Shown: piece by piece, positions 1 to 8,093 of the stretch
Layout: every line of letters starts with the position of its first letter
How positions within the stretch are numbered: position 1 is the first letter of the stretch
Assembly: GCA_020630835.1 (NCBI GenBank)
Contig: JAHDIL010000004.1
Location: forward strand, 1-15,830
Reading direction: 5' to 3'
DNA from: Verrucomicrobiota bacterium
GTDB taxonomy: Bacteria; Verrucomicrobiota; Verrucomicrobiia; Verrucomicrobiales; DEV007
Length of the DNA: 15,830 nucleotides
Notes under the pieces: generated by a model
The model's database searches: none
What the model saw: only the letters and a program-made list of their open reading frames with translations
Told to the model about the DNA's origin: nothing
Position numbers and translations under genes: made by a program

Positions 1-638
1 ACTTCGACAATATCCACCCCTACGCTGGGAGCGTCGCAATCAAGGTCTACACTGACCGCCGAAGTCGATTCTGGTTCGCCCTGGTCGCCACCGAGAGCCA
101 GAGCACCCTCGAGCTCTCCTCCTGCGCTCGAATCATCAGTTTCCTCAGCTTCGAATGGCTCTTGTTCTGCAGCTATTGCCACCTCTTCGGGTGAAGTTTC
201 GACTTCCTGTGGCTCTGAATTGCTGAGGCTATCTGCCGTGTAGGATTGACTCGCCGGGGACGAGCGCATGAGATCGGCGAGACCAGCGGCGGCATCTTGC
301 AAATCATCAAGATACTCGGAATCTGAAGAACTAGCCTCGGCGGTTGCGTTCTCCGATAACTTCTCTTCTCTACCGACTAGATCGGCGCTGTATGCAGTCG
401 TGCTGATTTCGTTGCCTGGTAGCTGATCTCTCTCCAACTTGTCAGCTACGAGGAAACTTGTTTCCTCTGCTTCACAAGTTTCGGAACTGAAAGCTTGCTC
501 TAGCGAAGCGCCTTCCCTAAGCTCAGGTGCATGATGCACCGACGCCCGACGTCGAGAGCCGGCAAAGCGGCTGTAGACCATCATGACGACTACCAGCAAA
601 ACCCCAAAAATGAGAACGAGATAAGTTCCTTCACTCAT
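1..638 (-). CDS. Partial membrane-anchored acidic protein, unknown function (N-terminal part only)
   Basis: The minus-strand frame is open from an ATG at 636-638 to the left edge: 212 complete codons with no stop. Residues about 5-22 are a strongly hydrophobic single membrane segment (TYLVLIFGVLLVVVMMV), followed by a basic patch (SRFAGSRRR) that should stay in the cytoplasm. The rest is a long low-complexity stretch rich in Glu, Asp, Ser and Ala with no fold I recognise. An N-terminal anchor plus acidic linker resembles ZipA-type or other tethered cytoplasmic proteins, and also the layout of the helix-hairpin-helix protein at 11247-11903, but the C-terminal domain that would define the function lies outside the window. 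No Shine-Dalgarno sequence precedes the start. It is divergent from the gene at 679 with only 40 bases between the start codons. That it is a real gene is fairly sure; its function is unknown. Confidence 0.75.
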   Translation of the reverse strand, partial: MSEGTYLVLIFGVLLVVVMMVYSRFAGSRRRASVHHAPELREGASLEQAFSSETCEAEETSFLVADKLERDQLPGNEISTTAYSADLVGREEKLSENATAEASSSDSEYLDDLQDAAAGLADLMRSSPASQSYTADSLSNSEPQEVETSPEEVAIAAEQEPFEAEETDDSSAGGELEGALALGGDQGEPESTSAVSVDLDCDAPSVGVDIVE

Positions 639-640
639 AT

Positions 641-657
641 TTGAGAACAATACTCAA
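641..657. promoter_or_regulatory. Small inverted repeat between divergent starts
   Basis: TTGAG (641-645) and CTCAA (653-657) form an inverted repeat around a 7-base AT-rich centre, in the 40-base gap between the divergent start codons at 638 and 679. It could be an operator half-site pair shared by both genes. The arms are only 5 bases, so chance is a real possibility. Confidence 0.2.
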
Positions 658-678
658 CATTTCCTGACTATTTGCAAG

Positions 679-1974
679 ATGAAAAGTTTCAAATCTGCGA
701 AAAGCTTCTTTTTCCTTACCACCACGACTTTGATTTTGCCTCTTTCTGCAGGCTCATTGTTGGCTGCTGAGGTGCTCTTCACTTTCGACGCGGGTGGCTT
801 GGGGAGCTCTTGGAAAGCCTCAACAATATTCAAACCGATCACCTCTGCTGGCACCGGTCCTGTGGATGAATCGGAGGTTAAAGCGTCAGCTGGTGACTAC
901 CCGAATCCAACGGGAGGAGCCCTAACCATTAGAGCCGGCAAGGAGGGGCAGCTGACCTCTCTGCCCCAGGCACTCAAACGCCCCCCTTCGAAAGACGATT
1001 GGCTGTGCTTTTGGCTAGCAGCGGCAGACAGCAATGCTACGGAGCGCCTCAATATGACCGTTCTGTTTAAGGCGGACGAGTATCACAAGCTTTCGCGTGA
1101 GATACGCCTTACCTCCTTTGGCGACTGGCAGCTCATTGCTATACCGCTTACCGAATTCTCGGAAACGAAAGGTGCTGACTGGACGAAACTCGTTTCCCTA
1201 GCCTTCACGATTCGGAACAATGCCCATCTGCGCTTAGACCAGATCGGTTTCGCCAGCTCACAACCTGATGACGCAGTCATCCCTGAAGATAGCTTTCCTA
1301 CGCAAAGAACTGCCAATCCGAGGCCGATTCCCGAAAGTTTCACCCTCACTAGCACGGAAGGTCGTGAAATTGTTGCAAAAGTGCTCAATTTTGACGGAAA
1401 AGTTGTGGAGATCGAAATGCCTGGCCGGCCCAAGATGACGCTTCCAGCGGAGAGATTATCCCCGAGCACAATCAAGGAGCTTGCTTCCTATGATTTCGCA
1501 AACCCTCAGGGCAAGCCCTCTGGTGACTGGTCGGCTCAAACAGCAGGTAATGCGCGCGAAAACCTGCAGAAACTGGGTCGCTTTCACCAGATTCTTCCCA
1601 ACATCATCAAAAATCTCGGATCTGATGCGGCTCTTGTGCATCCCCAGGTTGCCGACTTCCCTGACCCGACACTGGAAGAGCTGGTCAAAACCTACAACGC
1701 CGTGATTAACGAGAAACTGCCCAAGAACATCCTCGAGATCCCCAGTGTCAGCGATCGATTGCGAGAGGGACGAAGAGAGCTCCGACACATCAAGGAGGCA
1801 CGCAAAACGCTGTTTGTTGGGATAGAAGAACTGCTTGGTAAACACATCGAATGGATGACCTCCTACAAACAGTTCGAGGAGGATGACACCCAGCTCAAAT
1901 TTATGGTAGCGGAACGCCTACGCGACCTAGAAAAGGCTAAAGAGACTCTGGAGAAAACTAAAAAGAGCCTTTAA
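679..1974 (+). CDS. Secreted protein with SLA1/SHD1-like domain and C-terminal helical region
   Basis: A 431-residue protein with a clear signal peptide: basic start, hydrophobic core at about residues 10-28, probable cleavage after LLAA at residue 30. Residues about 31-195 are beta-rich (LFTFDAGGLGSSW, then a pattern ending LRLDQIGF) and resemble a CIA30/galactose-binding-like jelly roll, which is a tentative call. Residues about 220-270 match the SLA1 homology domain 1-like module of Verrucomicrobia and Planctomycetes proteins (FTLTSTEGREIVAKVLNF, then KMTLPAERLSPSTIKEL). Residues 290-431 are charged and predicted helical, ending in a Lys/Glu-rich probable coiled coil. I see no catalytic motif; a structural or binding role in the periplasm or outside the cell is inferred. 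The start is the Met that opens the signal peptide. It is convergent with the adaptor gene at 1990. Confidence 0.8.
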   Translation: MKSFKSAKSFFFLTTTTLILPLSAGSLLAAEVLFTFDAGGLGSSWKASTIFKPITSAGTGPVDESEVKASAGDYPNPTGGALTIRAGKEGQLTSLPQALKRPPSKDDWLCFWLAAADSNATERLNMTVLFKADEYHKLSREIRLTSFGDWQLIAIPLTEFSETKGADWTKLVSLAFTIRNNAHLRLDQIGFASSQPDDAVIPEDSFPTQRTANPRPIPESFTLTSTEGREIVAKVLNFDGKVVEIEMPGRPKMTLPAERLSPSTIKELASYDFANPQGKPSGDWSAQTAGNARENLQKLGRFHQILPNIIKNLGSDAALVHPQVADFPDPTLEELVKTYNAVINEKLPKNILEIPSVSDRLREGRRELRHIKEARKTLFVGIEELLGKHIEWMTSYKQFEEDDTQLKFMVAERLRDLEKAKETLEKTKKSL

Positions 1975-1977
1975 GGG

Positions 1978-2000
1978 AAGAGCGCTTCTCTAGCGCTCTT
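1978..2000. terminator. Shared hairpin between convergent genes (possible bidirectional terminator)
   Basis: AAGAGCGC (1978-1985) pairs perfectly with GCGCTCTT (1993-2000) around a 7-base loop. The hairpin begins 4 bases after the stop of the secreted protein gene and contains the last codons and stop (1990-1992) of the convergent adaptor gene. In each direction it is followed by only a few U or mixed bases, so intrinsic termination may be weak. Its placement at a convergent junction supports a terminator or transcript-end role. Confidence 0.5.
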
Positions 2001-3207
2001 TGAGACTGTTCAACCTCATTCGGTGGAAGGGTTTTGTCAGATACTCTAAGACGGTTCTTCTTCCGGTCAGGACATCCACCTCTGTCACCATTCCGGTGAT
2101 AATGGGCAACTCCTCACCGGCCTTGATGAGGCGGCCATCTTCATTCCTCACTTTGATCATATAGTAGTGTTGCTGATCGATCTCGTCCATGATCGTGTCA
2201 GCACTGATGTGCACGACCTCCCCCTCAAGCCCGCCATAAATAGCGAAGTCGTAAGCGGTGAACTTGACGGTAGCCTTCTGTCCCGCATGGAGGAATGCAA
2301 TATCAGAGGGGCGAATCTTTGCCTCTACGAGTAGGGCATCATCCTTCGGCACGATGTCAACAATCGGCTCTCCTCCCTGAATGACGCCTCCTACAGTGGA
2401 TACGTAGACCTTATTCACTGTGCCGTCTACCGGTGAGCGCACAAGAGTCCGATCCACTGAATCCTGACGAGCAGACATCGCTTGCCGCAAGGCCTCTAGC
2501 TCGGCTTTTACGGTGTTATATTCCTCCATTGATTCCTGCTCGAAGCCACCTGTCAGGGAATACAGCTGCCCCTCGATATCGTTCACTTCTCGCTCCAGCC
2601 TCAGCATGTCGACCTTAGGCACCACGTTCCGCTTCACAGCGGGAATGGTCAGAGCCAGCTCCTCTTGTGCTAAGGCCAGACTTTCTTCGAACAGTTGGCG
2701 CTGGGTATCACGCTCGCGAGCACGTTTGGCGAACAGAGCTCGCTCACGTGCCACGAGTTCGGGGCGTGCTTCGGCAATGTCCTTGGGAAACTCAATTTCT
2801 GGGGTAGCTCGCCCCTCTGCTAGCAAGCGAGCTAGCAGCGCCTCATAGGCTTGCGCCTTTGAAAGGTTCTCCATAAAAATGGAGTTGCGTTGCGTATCAT
2901 CGATCCGCACCAGAACGTCGCCGGCTTTCACAAAATCGCCCTCACTTATGAGTATATCAGCGACTATACCTCCCTCTAAATTTTGGACGGTCTGGACAGA
3001 AGATGATGGGATAACCTTACCCGTGCCTTTTGTTACCTCATCAATTTCAGAAACGGACGACCAATAAACAAGCGCTGCCAGCGAGAAAATAACACTAAAA
3101 AGCAGGAGCGATGCCCCACGGATCTTTTCGTTACGGATTGCCGCCGTCGCATTCCGAACATAGGAAATATCATCAGGGTGAATGGACTTACTCATCAGGT
3201 TAGGCAT
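1990..3207 (-). CDS. HlyD-family periplasmic adaptor of a type I secretion system
   Basis: A 405-residue membrane fusion protein that should link an inner-membrane ABC exporter to an outer-membrane TolC-like channel. In order: a short cytoplasmic N terminus, one membrane segment at about residues 32-50, a first lipoyl-like half (VQNLEGGIVADILISEGDFV, residues 74-93), a long helical hairpin rich in Arg, Glu and Ala (about 110-245), a second lipoyl-like half (TLVRSPVDGTVNKVYV), and a beta-barrel/membrane-proximal part with the family's GQKATVKFTAYDFAIYGGL segment. Length and layout fit LapC/PrsE-type adaptors. The ATG at 3205-3207 overlaps the end of the exporter gene by 8 bases, which implies translational coupling. 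A second in-frame ATG at 3193-3195 (MSKSIHP) is an equally plausible start. Neither has a Shine-Dalgarno sequence. Confidence 0.93.
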   Translation of the reverse strand: MPNLMSKSIHPDDISYVRNATAAIRNEKIRGASLLLFSVIFSLAALVYWSSVSEIDEVTKGTGKVIPSSSVQTVQNLEGGIVADILISEGDFVKAGDVLVRIDDTQRNSIFMENLSKAQAYEALLARLLAEGRATPEIEFPKDIAEARPELVARERALFAKRARERDTQRQLFEESLALAQEELALTIPAVKRNVVPKVDMLRLEREVNDIEGQLYSLTGGFEQESMEEYNTVKAELEALRQAMSARQDSVDRTLVRSPVDGTVNKVYVSTVGGVIQGGEPIVDIVPKDDALLVEAKIRPSDIAFLHAGQKATVKFTAYDFAIYGGLEGEVVHISADTIMDEIDQQHYYMIKVRNEDGRLIKAGEELPIITGMVTEVDVLTGRRTVLEYLTKPFHRMRLNSLKER

Positions 3208-5446
3208 TAGAAAGTTTCGTCTCGGGCGCCGTTGTCTTTGGAACGAGCTTTTTTTGGTCTACCGGGAGTGGTTCCCCATCAGATTGGGAGGCCAATTCTG
3301 AGCTGCCAGAGCGTCCTATCTCCTCTGGGGGCGGCTTCCTGAGGACCTTATTTTTCGGCCCATCGTTGATCTTTTTGCCACCATCGATGACCACTAGTCG
3401 ATCGACTAGATCCAGCATCGTAGACTTATGAGTCGCCATGATCAGGATACGGCTCGCATCCTCTGCTAAATAAGCGGCGACTCGCTCGCGGAACATACGC
3501 TCGGACCCAGGGTCCATGGCGCTGGTTGGCTCATCAAAAATAAGGATGTCAGGCTCCTCGATAAGCGCCCTAGCGAGCGCGACGAGCTGCCGCTGCCCGC
3601 CGGAGAGTGAAGCCCCGCCCTCTGAAATAGGGATGTCAATCCCGGCAGGGTGGGCCTGCACTAGCTCCTCAAGCCCTGCGCGTTGAATCGCCAGCCATAC
3701 ACCCTCTTCCCCCACCCAGGGGGCACCTAAGGTGAGATTATAGCGCAGCGTGCCATACATAAGTCCTGCGTCCTGAGAAACATAACCGATCTTTCGTCGA
3801 TATTGTGAGGGATTAAGCTGCCGGATATCCACCCCACTAATCTCGACCGAACCTGAATTTGGTTCGTAGAGCCCCAACATCATCCGGATCAGCGTGCTCT
3901 TGCCAGAGCCGATTTTTCCTAGTATACCGACACGGTCACCGCCCTGAACCTCAAGGCTCACTTCCTGCAGCACATCGAGATTCTGATCCTCTGAAAGCGG
4001 AAACGAAAAGCAGGCTTTATCGACCTTGATCGATGGCGTGAATACCCCGAGATCCAGACCAAGACTATCACGGGCGCGGTCGACCGGCTTTTTCATGAGG
4101 TCCTGCAGACCTTTTAGCGAAAGGCGGCTCTGCTGCAGCCGGACGAGGAGGTTGGCAAACTGCCCGACCGGAGCCATGCCGCGCCCTGCCAGTAGAACAC
4201 AGGCGATCATCGCACCCATGCTCATGTTCCCCTCGTTCACCTGAAACACGGCAACGATGACTACGGCGATGGAAACCATATGCGTCATGAAGGCAGTGAA
4301 ATTGACCGTTCCCTGAGAGAGCATCTTAGATCGGGAATCTGCCCTCGCTGACTCATAGACGGCAGCTTGCATTTTTTTGGCGAGAGTCGACTCAGCTCCC
4401 ACGGTTTTAATGGTTTCTAGCGCATTGATCGTCTCAACATTCTGTGCCTGTCGCTGATTACCAGCCTGATAGCCCTTCTTCGCAGCATTGTAGATAGGCC
4501 ATTGCATGACGAATCCGACTACTAAGGCGATCACCATCCCCACGAGCATGGGAAGCGCGACAATCCCGCCAAGTTTGTAGACCACCGCGGCGAAGACAAA
4601 GACGAAAGGAAGATCGACGAGCGTCGTGATCGTGGCACTTGCAAAGAACTCGCGCAGCCCCTCATAAGAGCGGGCCTGAGCACCTAAAGCGCCGGCGCTG
4701 GCCGGGCGCGAGGCGTATTTCATCCCCATGATATTCTCATAAAGATACCCACTCATAATGAGATCAGCACGGTGTCCCGCCCGATCCAGGAAAAAAGTGC
4801 GGAGCATCTTAATCAAAAAATCGCAGCTGTAAGCAATGGCTGCCCCTATGGCGAGCACGTAGAGCGTCTCCATCGCCTTGTTAGGAATCACCCTGTCATA
4901 GACAGTCATGACGAAAACCGATGAGGTCACGGCGAAAATGTTGATGAAAATCGTTGCGAAAGCGACTTTCGCATAGAGCGAGCGAAACCGCCAGAGCGTG
5001 CCCCAGAACCAGTTCTGCGATCGGCGCTCGTCCTGATCTGAGAAGTCGGCGCGTTTCTCGAAATCGAACGCGAGCTTTACGAGAATCACATATCCGGAGT
5101 AGTCTCTAGCGACGGCAGATCTCTCAACCTTCTCCGTGCGCCCCGATCCATCGAGGACCAATACCTCACAGTCCTTTCCCTCTCGGGAAACCATCACACA
5201 CGGCGCTCCGCTTTTCGTGAGCAGGATAGCCGGGAGCAAAACATCGTTCAGCTGACGAAAGGTGCGCTTGACTAGTTTGGCCTCGAGTCCAGCTCTTCCT
5301 GCGGCTCGGGAGAAGAGCTCTGGCGTCAGTTTTCCATTTTCAAGAGGTAACCCGTCAACTGCCGACGCCGGATTGACGGTAGTGCCATACAGCTGCCCAA
5401 AAAAGTCGAGAGCATTTAGAAGAGGATCGTTCGTTCGGGGGTTCAT
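3200..5446 (-). CDS. Type I secretion ABC exporter (permease-ATPase, LapB/LssB type)
   Basis: A 748-residue inner-membrane ABC transporter that would drive one-step export of a large extracellular protein such as an RTX adhesin. Residues about 5-128 form a C39-like domain (DPLLNALDFFGQLYG start) with no catalytic Cys near the N terminus and no His in the usual strand, so it should bind substrate rather than cleave it. Membrane segments span about 155-430. The nucleotide-binding domain shows Walker A GKIGSGKST (510-518), signature LSGGQ (614-618), Walker B ILIFDEP (634-640) and the H-loop His at 673, so it should be active. A polar tail of about 55 residues follows. It is the first gene of a two-gene operon with the HlyD-type adaptor. 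No TolC-like gene or obvious substrate lies in the window. The start fits the family's usual N terminus. Substrate identity is unknown. Confidence 0.94.
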   Translation of the reverse strand: MNPRTNDPLLNALDFFGQLYGTTVNPASAVDGLPLENGKLTPELFSRAAGRAGLEAKLVKRTFRQLNDVLLPAILLTKSGAPCVMVSREGKDCEVLVLDGSGRTEKVERSAVARDYSGYVILVKLAFDFEKRADFSDQDERRSQNWFWGTLWRFRSLYAKVAFATIFINIFAVTSSVFVMTVYDRVIPNKAMETLYVLAIGAAIAYSCDFLIKMLRTFFLDRAGHRADLIMSGYLYENIMGMKYASRPASAGALGAQARSYEGLREFFASATITTLVDLPFVFVFAAVVYKLGGIVALPMLVGMVIALVVGFVMQWPIYNAAKKGYQAGNQRQAQNVETINALETIKTVGAESTLAKKMQAAVYESARADSRSKMLSQGTVNFTAFMTHMVSIAVVIVAVFQVNEGNMSMGAMIACVLLAGRGMAPVGQFANLLVRLQQSRLSLKGLQDLMKKPVDRARDSLGLDLGVFTPSIKVDKACFSFPLSEDQNLDVLQEVSLEVQGGDRVGILGKIGSGKSTLIRMMLGLYEPNSGSVEISGVDIRQLNPSQYRRKIGYVSQDAGLMYGTLRYNLTLGAPWVGEEGVWLAIQRAGLEELVQAHPAGIDIPISEGGASLSGGQRQLVALARALIEEPDILIFDEPTSAMDPGSERMFRERVAAYLAEDASRILIMATHKSTMLDLVDRLVVIDGGKKINDGPKNKVLRKPPPEEIGRSGSSELASQSDGEPLPVDQKKLVPKTTAPETKLSNA

Positions 5447-5451
5447 TGCGA

Positions 5452-5466
5452 CGTCTCAGAGAGACG
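5452..5466 (-). promoter_or_regulatory. Hairpin just upstream of exporter start codon
   Basis: CGTCTC (5452-5457) and GAGACG (5461-5466) form a perfect 6-base-pair stem with a 3-base loop, ending 5 bases before the exporter's start codon (5444-5446, minus strand). It occupies the place of a ribosome binding site, and no Shine-Dalgarno sequence is visible. It could hinder initiation and so regulate translation, but a stem this small may be fortuitous. Confidence 0.25.
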
Positions 5467-5645
5467 GGACTGTAACGCCTATTATCAGGCAATGCCACTA
5501 GCGAGTCCGTCTTCGGCCTCGCTCTCACATTCACCCCCGCTCCTGCGAGTCTTTTAGACGCGCCCTCAAGAGGCAAAAGTCACTCCCTTAGGTATTTCAT
5601 CGGTGAAACAACGCGCGACAGCAGCGTGCCGCATGGCAGGCTCCC

Positions 5646-7409
5646 TTAAAAGCGAAACCGAGCTACGTGAGCTGCTTTTTTGGTGGTCACAGCGACCCAC
5701 CTCTCCCCCGACTCATCGGCACGAGAAAAAGCTATTGAACTCACCATCTCAGGCAAAATCAGCTGCCCAAGTTTTTCGCCTTTCGCATCGAAGATGATAG
5801 CAGCATCGCGCGCGCCGACCCACACGCGCCCGTGCGGATCCACGGCCAAACCGTCAAGAGCCTGGAAACCTTGGGCGAAAAGCCACTTCTCCCTGATCGC
5901 GCCCTCCTGAGAAAGGCTGTAAGCAAAAATCTTTTTCGTCCCCGAATCACCAACATAAAGGGTCTCCCCCGTCGAATCAAAGGCGATCCCGTTTGGCGTC
6001 TCTAAATCACGGATGAATGGCTCTACCGAGAGCTTGCGTTCGCTTTCCGAGCCCGTCTCATCTCGATTTATCCGAAATACATACTGACCGTCATACTCAG
6101 GGCGCTCCAGCGGACGTGTGCGGAAGGAATATTGTGGATCCGTCATCCACATTTGCAGCCCCCTTTTTCCCGGTCTGATCACTAGATCGTTTGGACGATT
6201 AAACTGTCGCCCATCCCAGCCGCTTAAGAGCGTTTCTTCTCGATTTCCCTGGCGGTCATACTGAGCAAGTTGACGCGTCTGCTGTTCCAAAACGAAAAAA
6301 CTCCCGCTGCCTGCTGGACGCCACGTGCTCGCCTCTGGCGTGTCCTCTGCCAAAAGCAAAAGGCCCGTTTCCTCGCGCCAGCTAAACGCTAGATTGTCAT
6401 GATGCGCGGCGAAAATCAGCGTGGGACCTTGCTCGCCTTCTCCCTCTAACCACTGTGCCCCTTCGCAACCGTTATAGTCACCACCTAGGCGCAGCCAATC
6501 CGTGTCTACCGGATCGAGAATGGACTGAGCCCCTTTCCATTCGATCGCTAGGCGTCCGCCGCCAACGATGCTCCTGTCAAAAAAATCCACGATGCGATCA
6601 ACCGCCTCTTTTCGGAATGTTTCCTTATTGAGCAGGGCATGCGGCGCGCCCTTTATAGTTGAAAAGGTAGTCGGAACTCCTAGGCGAAAAGCTTCCTTTC
6701 GAAACCGAATCGCATGCGTCGTTTTTTGGTCAAGCTCACCAGTCAGAAAGCCAACGGGGCTATCGCCAGCATCGAGATGATGCAGCGGCGAGGCTGCAAG
6801 ATAGCCTTGAGGGTTCTCCCTATACCCACTGCCAACGAACGGCAGATAAAAGCGCGCACGTTCGGTATAAGCGGCTGAAACAACGTGGGGCGCAGTGAAA
6901 TCTGTTTGAGCTCCGATCCCAAAAGAGGCAACAGGGCGCAACTCCCTCGGAACATCATCGTGCACTCCGACGAGGACAGCGAGATGCCCTCCCGCCGAAG
7001 AACCCATGACAAAGACACGATCAGGATCGATGCCAGCAGCAACGCCTTCCTTAGATTTCATCCACCGCAGCGCATCGACGACATCTTCCAGTTGCGCCGG
7101 GAAAGTAGCCGTGTCAGTCAATCGGTAAGACGAAGCAACTGCTATATAGCCACGAACCGCGAACTCGGCTGCCGTCTTGTGAATACTTTCGGGGGAGCCC
7201 TTCATCCAACCACCTCCATGAAGGCATAGGACCGCGGGGGAGCTCTTAGCAGGCATGCTAGGCTCAAAAAGGTCTAAGTATAGATCTGGATTTTTCGCAG
7301 AAAAGGCAAAACGCTGTGCCGCAGGCATGTTGTCATCTGCCCAGATACTAGCGAGGAAGACTACAGAAGATGTCAGACAAAACAGGATAATTGGAGCGAT
7401 TCGTTGCAT
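5646..7409 (-). CDS. Secreted two-domain protein: alpha/beta-hydrolase esterase fused to SMP-30/gluconolactonase propeller
   Basis: A 587-residue exported protein with a signal peptide at residues 1-24. Residues about 30-280 are a BD-FAE/hormone-sensitive-lipase-like alpha/beta hydrolase: oxyanion motif HGGGW (64-68), nucleophile Ser138 in GSSAG, probable Asp227 (GELDQ) and His257 (GAPHALL). All triad members appear present. Residues about 285-587 are an SMP-30/gluconolactonase/LRE-like six-bladed propeller with its usual metal and active-site positions: Glu322 (WLEGEG), Asn407 (RPNDLV), Asn473 (PNGIAF), Asp519 (LDGLAVD). The first two are 85 residues apart, the same as Glu18-Asn103 in human SMP-30. 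The likely role is hydrolysis of a carbohydrate ester and a sugar lactone in the periplasm; the substrate is unknown. It is on the same strand as its neighbours, with 44 bases to the lipoprotein gene upstream. No Shine-Dalgarno sequence is well placed; a GGAG lies 12 bases before the ATG. Confidence 0.88.
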   Translation of the reverse strand: MQRIAPIILFCLTSSVVFLASIWADDNMPAAQRFAFSAKNPDLYLDLFEPSMPAKSSPAVLCLHGGGWMKGSPESIHKTAAEFAVRGYIAVASSYRLTDTATFPAQLEDVVDALRWMKSKEGVAAGIDPDRVFVMGSSAGGHLAVLVGVHDDVPRELRPVASFGIGAQTDFTAPHVVSAAYTERARFYLPFVGSGYRENPQGYLAASPLHHLDAGDSPVGFLTGELDQKTTHAIRFRKEAFRLGVPTTFSTIKGAPHALLNKETFRKEAVDRIVDFFDRSIVGGGRLAIEWKGAQSILDPVDTDWLRLGGDYNGCEGAQWLEGEGEQGPTLIFAAHHDNLAFSWREETGLLLLAEDTPEASTWRPAGSGSFFVLEQQTRQLAQYDRQGNREETLLSGWDGRQFNRPNDLVIRPGKRGLQMWMTDPQYSFRTRPLERPEYDGQYVFRINRDETGSESERKLSVEPFIRDLETPNGIAFDSTGETLYVGDSGTKKIFAYSLSQEGAIREKWLFAQGFQALDGLAVDPHGRVWVGARDAAIIFDAKGEKLGQLILPEMVSSIAFSRADESGERWVAVTTKKAAHVARFRF

Positions 7410-7453
7410 TAACGATATATACTCCGCTTTCCCACGAAATTTGCCGAGAAAAG

Positions 7454-7900
7454 TCAGCGATACACCTCAACAACAATCGTTCGCCGCCCCCAGTTGAGAG
7501 CGTCTTGATGTGATTTGAAGAAGAGGTCCAGCTTGTTCCCCTTGATGGCCCCACCTCGATCTTCCACCGTCCCCCATCCATATCCTGGCACGAAAATCCG
7601 CGTCCCAAATGGGAATCGCGTAGTATCGGCGGCAATCGTTCCCAGCTTAGCCTTCGTTCCCGATGCCGTAATGCCAACCTTTTTGCGCTGCCCCTTCATG
7701 GGGCCATAAGCATAAACGGGTTGAAGAAAGAGATTCCGTCGCCACCCACAGCATTTCTGGCAATCGCAGTAGCCTGTCACCTCCATCGTGATCTTCTCAG
7801 AGCGACCACCGGGACGAACCCCCGAAAACATACAGCCCACCAAAGTAAGTAGAAAAGTGCAGCAAACAACTAAGGGAATGGCACGCCAAATAGGAAACAT
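7454..7900 (-). CDS. 3D-domain lipoprotein (MltA/RlpA-like double-psi barrel)
   Basis: A 148-residue probable outer-membrane or periplasmic lipoprotein. Residues 1-23 are a lipoprotein signal with lipobox LVGC, so Cys23 is the likely lipidated residue. Residues about 38-147 are a 3D domain, named for three conserved aspartates, here Asp92 (AADTTRFPFGT), Asp114 (VEDRGG) and Asp125 (LDLFF). It carries the Cys cluster CDCQKCC (45-51) common in this family. 3D domains are related to the lytic transglycosylase MltA barrel, so a role in peptidoglycan binding or cleavage is likely but not shown. The ATG at 7898-7900 is the only start that keeps the lipobox signal. The next gene upstream on this strand is rpsI, isolated by its terminator, so this gene probably has its own promoter. 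Confidence 0.88.
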   Translation of the reverse strand: MFPIWRAIPLVVCCTFLLTLVGCMFSGVRPGGRSEKITMEVTGYCDCQKCCGWRRNLFLQPVYAYGPMKGQRKKVGITASGTKAKLGTIAADTTRFPFGTRIFVPGYGWGTVEDRGGAIKGNKLDLFFKSHQDALNWGRRTIVVEVYR

Positions 7901-7906
7901 GTATAG

Positions 7907-7934
7907 ATGATACAGTAAATATGAAAATCATCAA
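7907..7934 (-). promoter_or_regulatory. Candidate promoter of the 3D lipoprotein gene
   Basis: On the minus strand TTGATG (7929-7934) and TATCAT (7907-7912) are separated by 16 bases, matching sigma-70 boxes at 4/6 and 5/6. The predicted transcription start falls at about 7900, at or next to the start codon, which would make the mRNA nearly leaderless. A weaker extended -10-like TGGTATAGG lies further upstream. Confidence 0.3.
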
Positions 7935-8093
7935 TCTTTGATCATCCTATACCACTACGCTTTTTTCCTATGCATGCCGCTCCGCGAGACGCTCGTAGGC
8001 CGTCTCAAAGCCTATTCTAGCCTTAAAACGCCTCCCTCGTCCGCAGCTAAACTGGAGAACTTGGGCAGCAGCTCGCCGAGGAGACGATGCCCG

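Noticed and set aside
6885..7229. 114-residue plus-strand open frame inside the esterase gene
   Set aside because: It is antisense to the conserved catalytic part of the esterase and shows no domain of its own.
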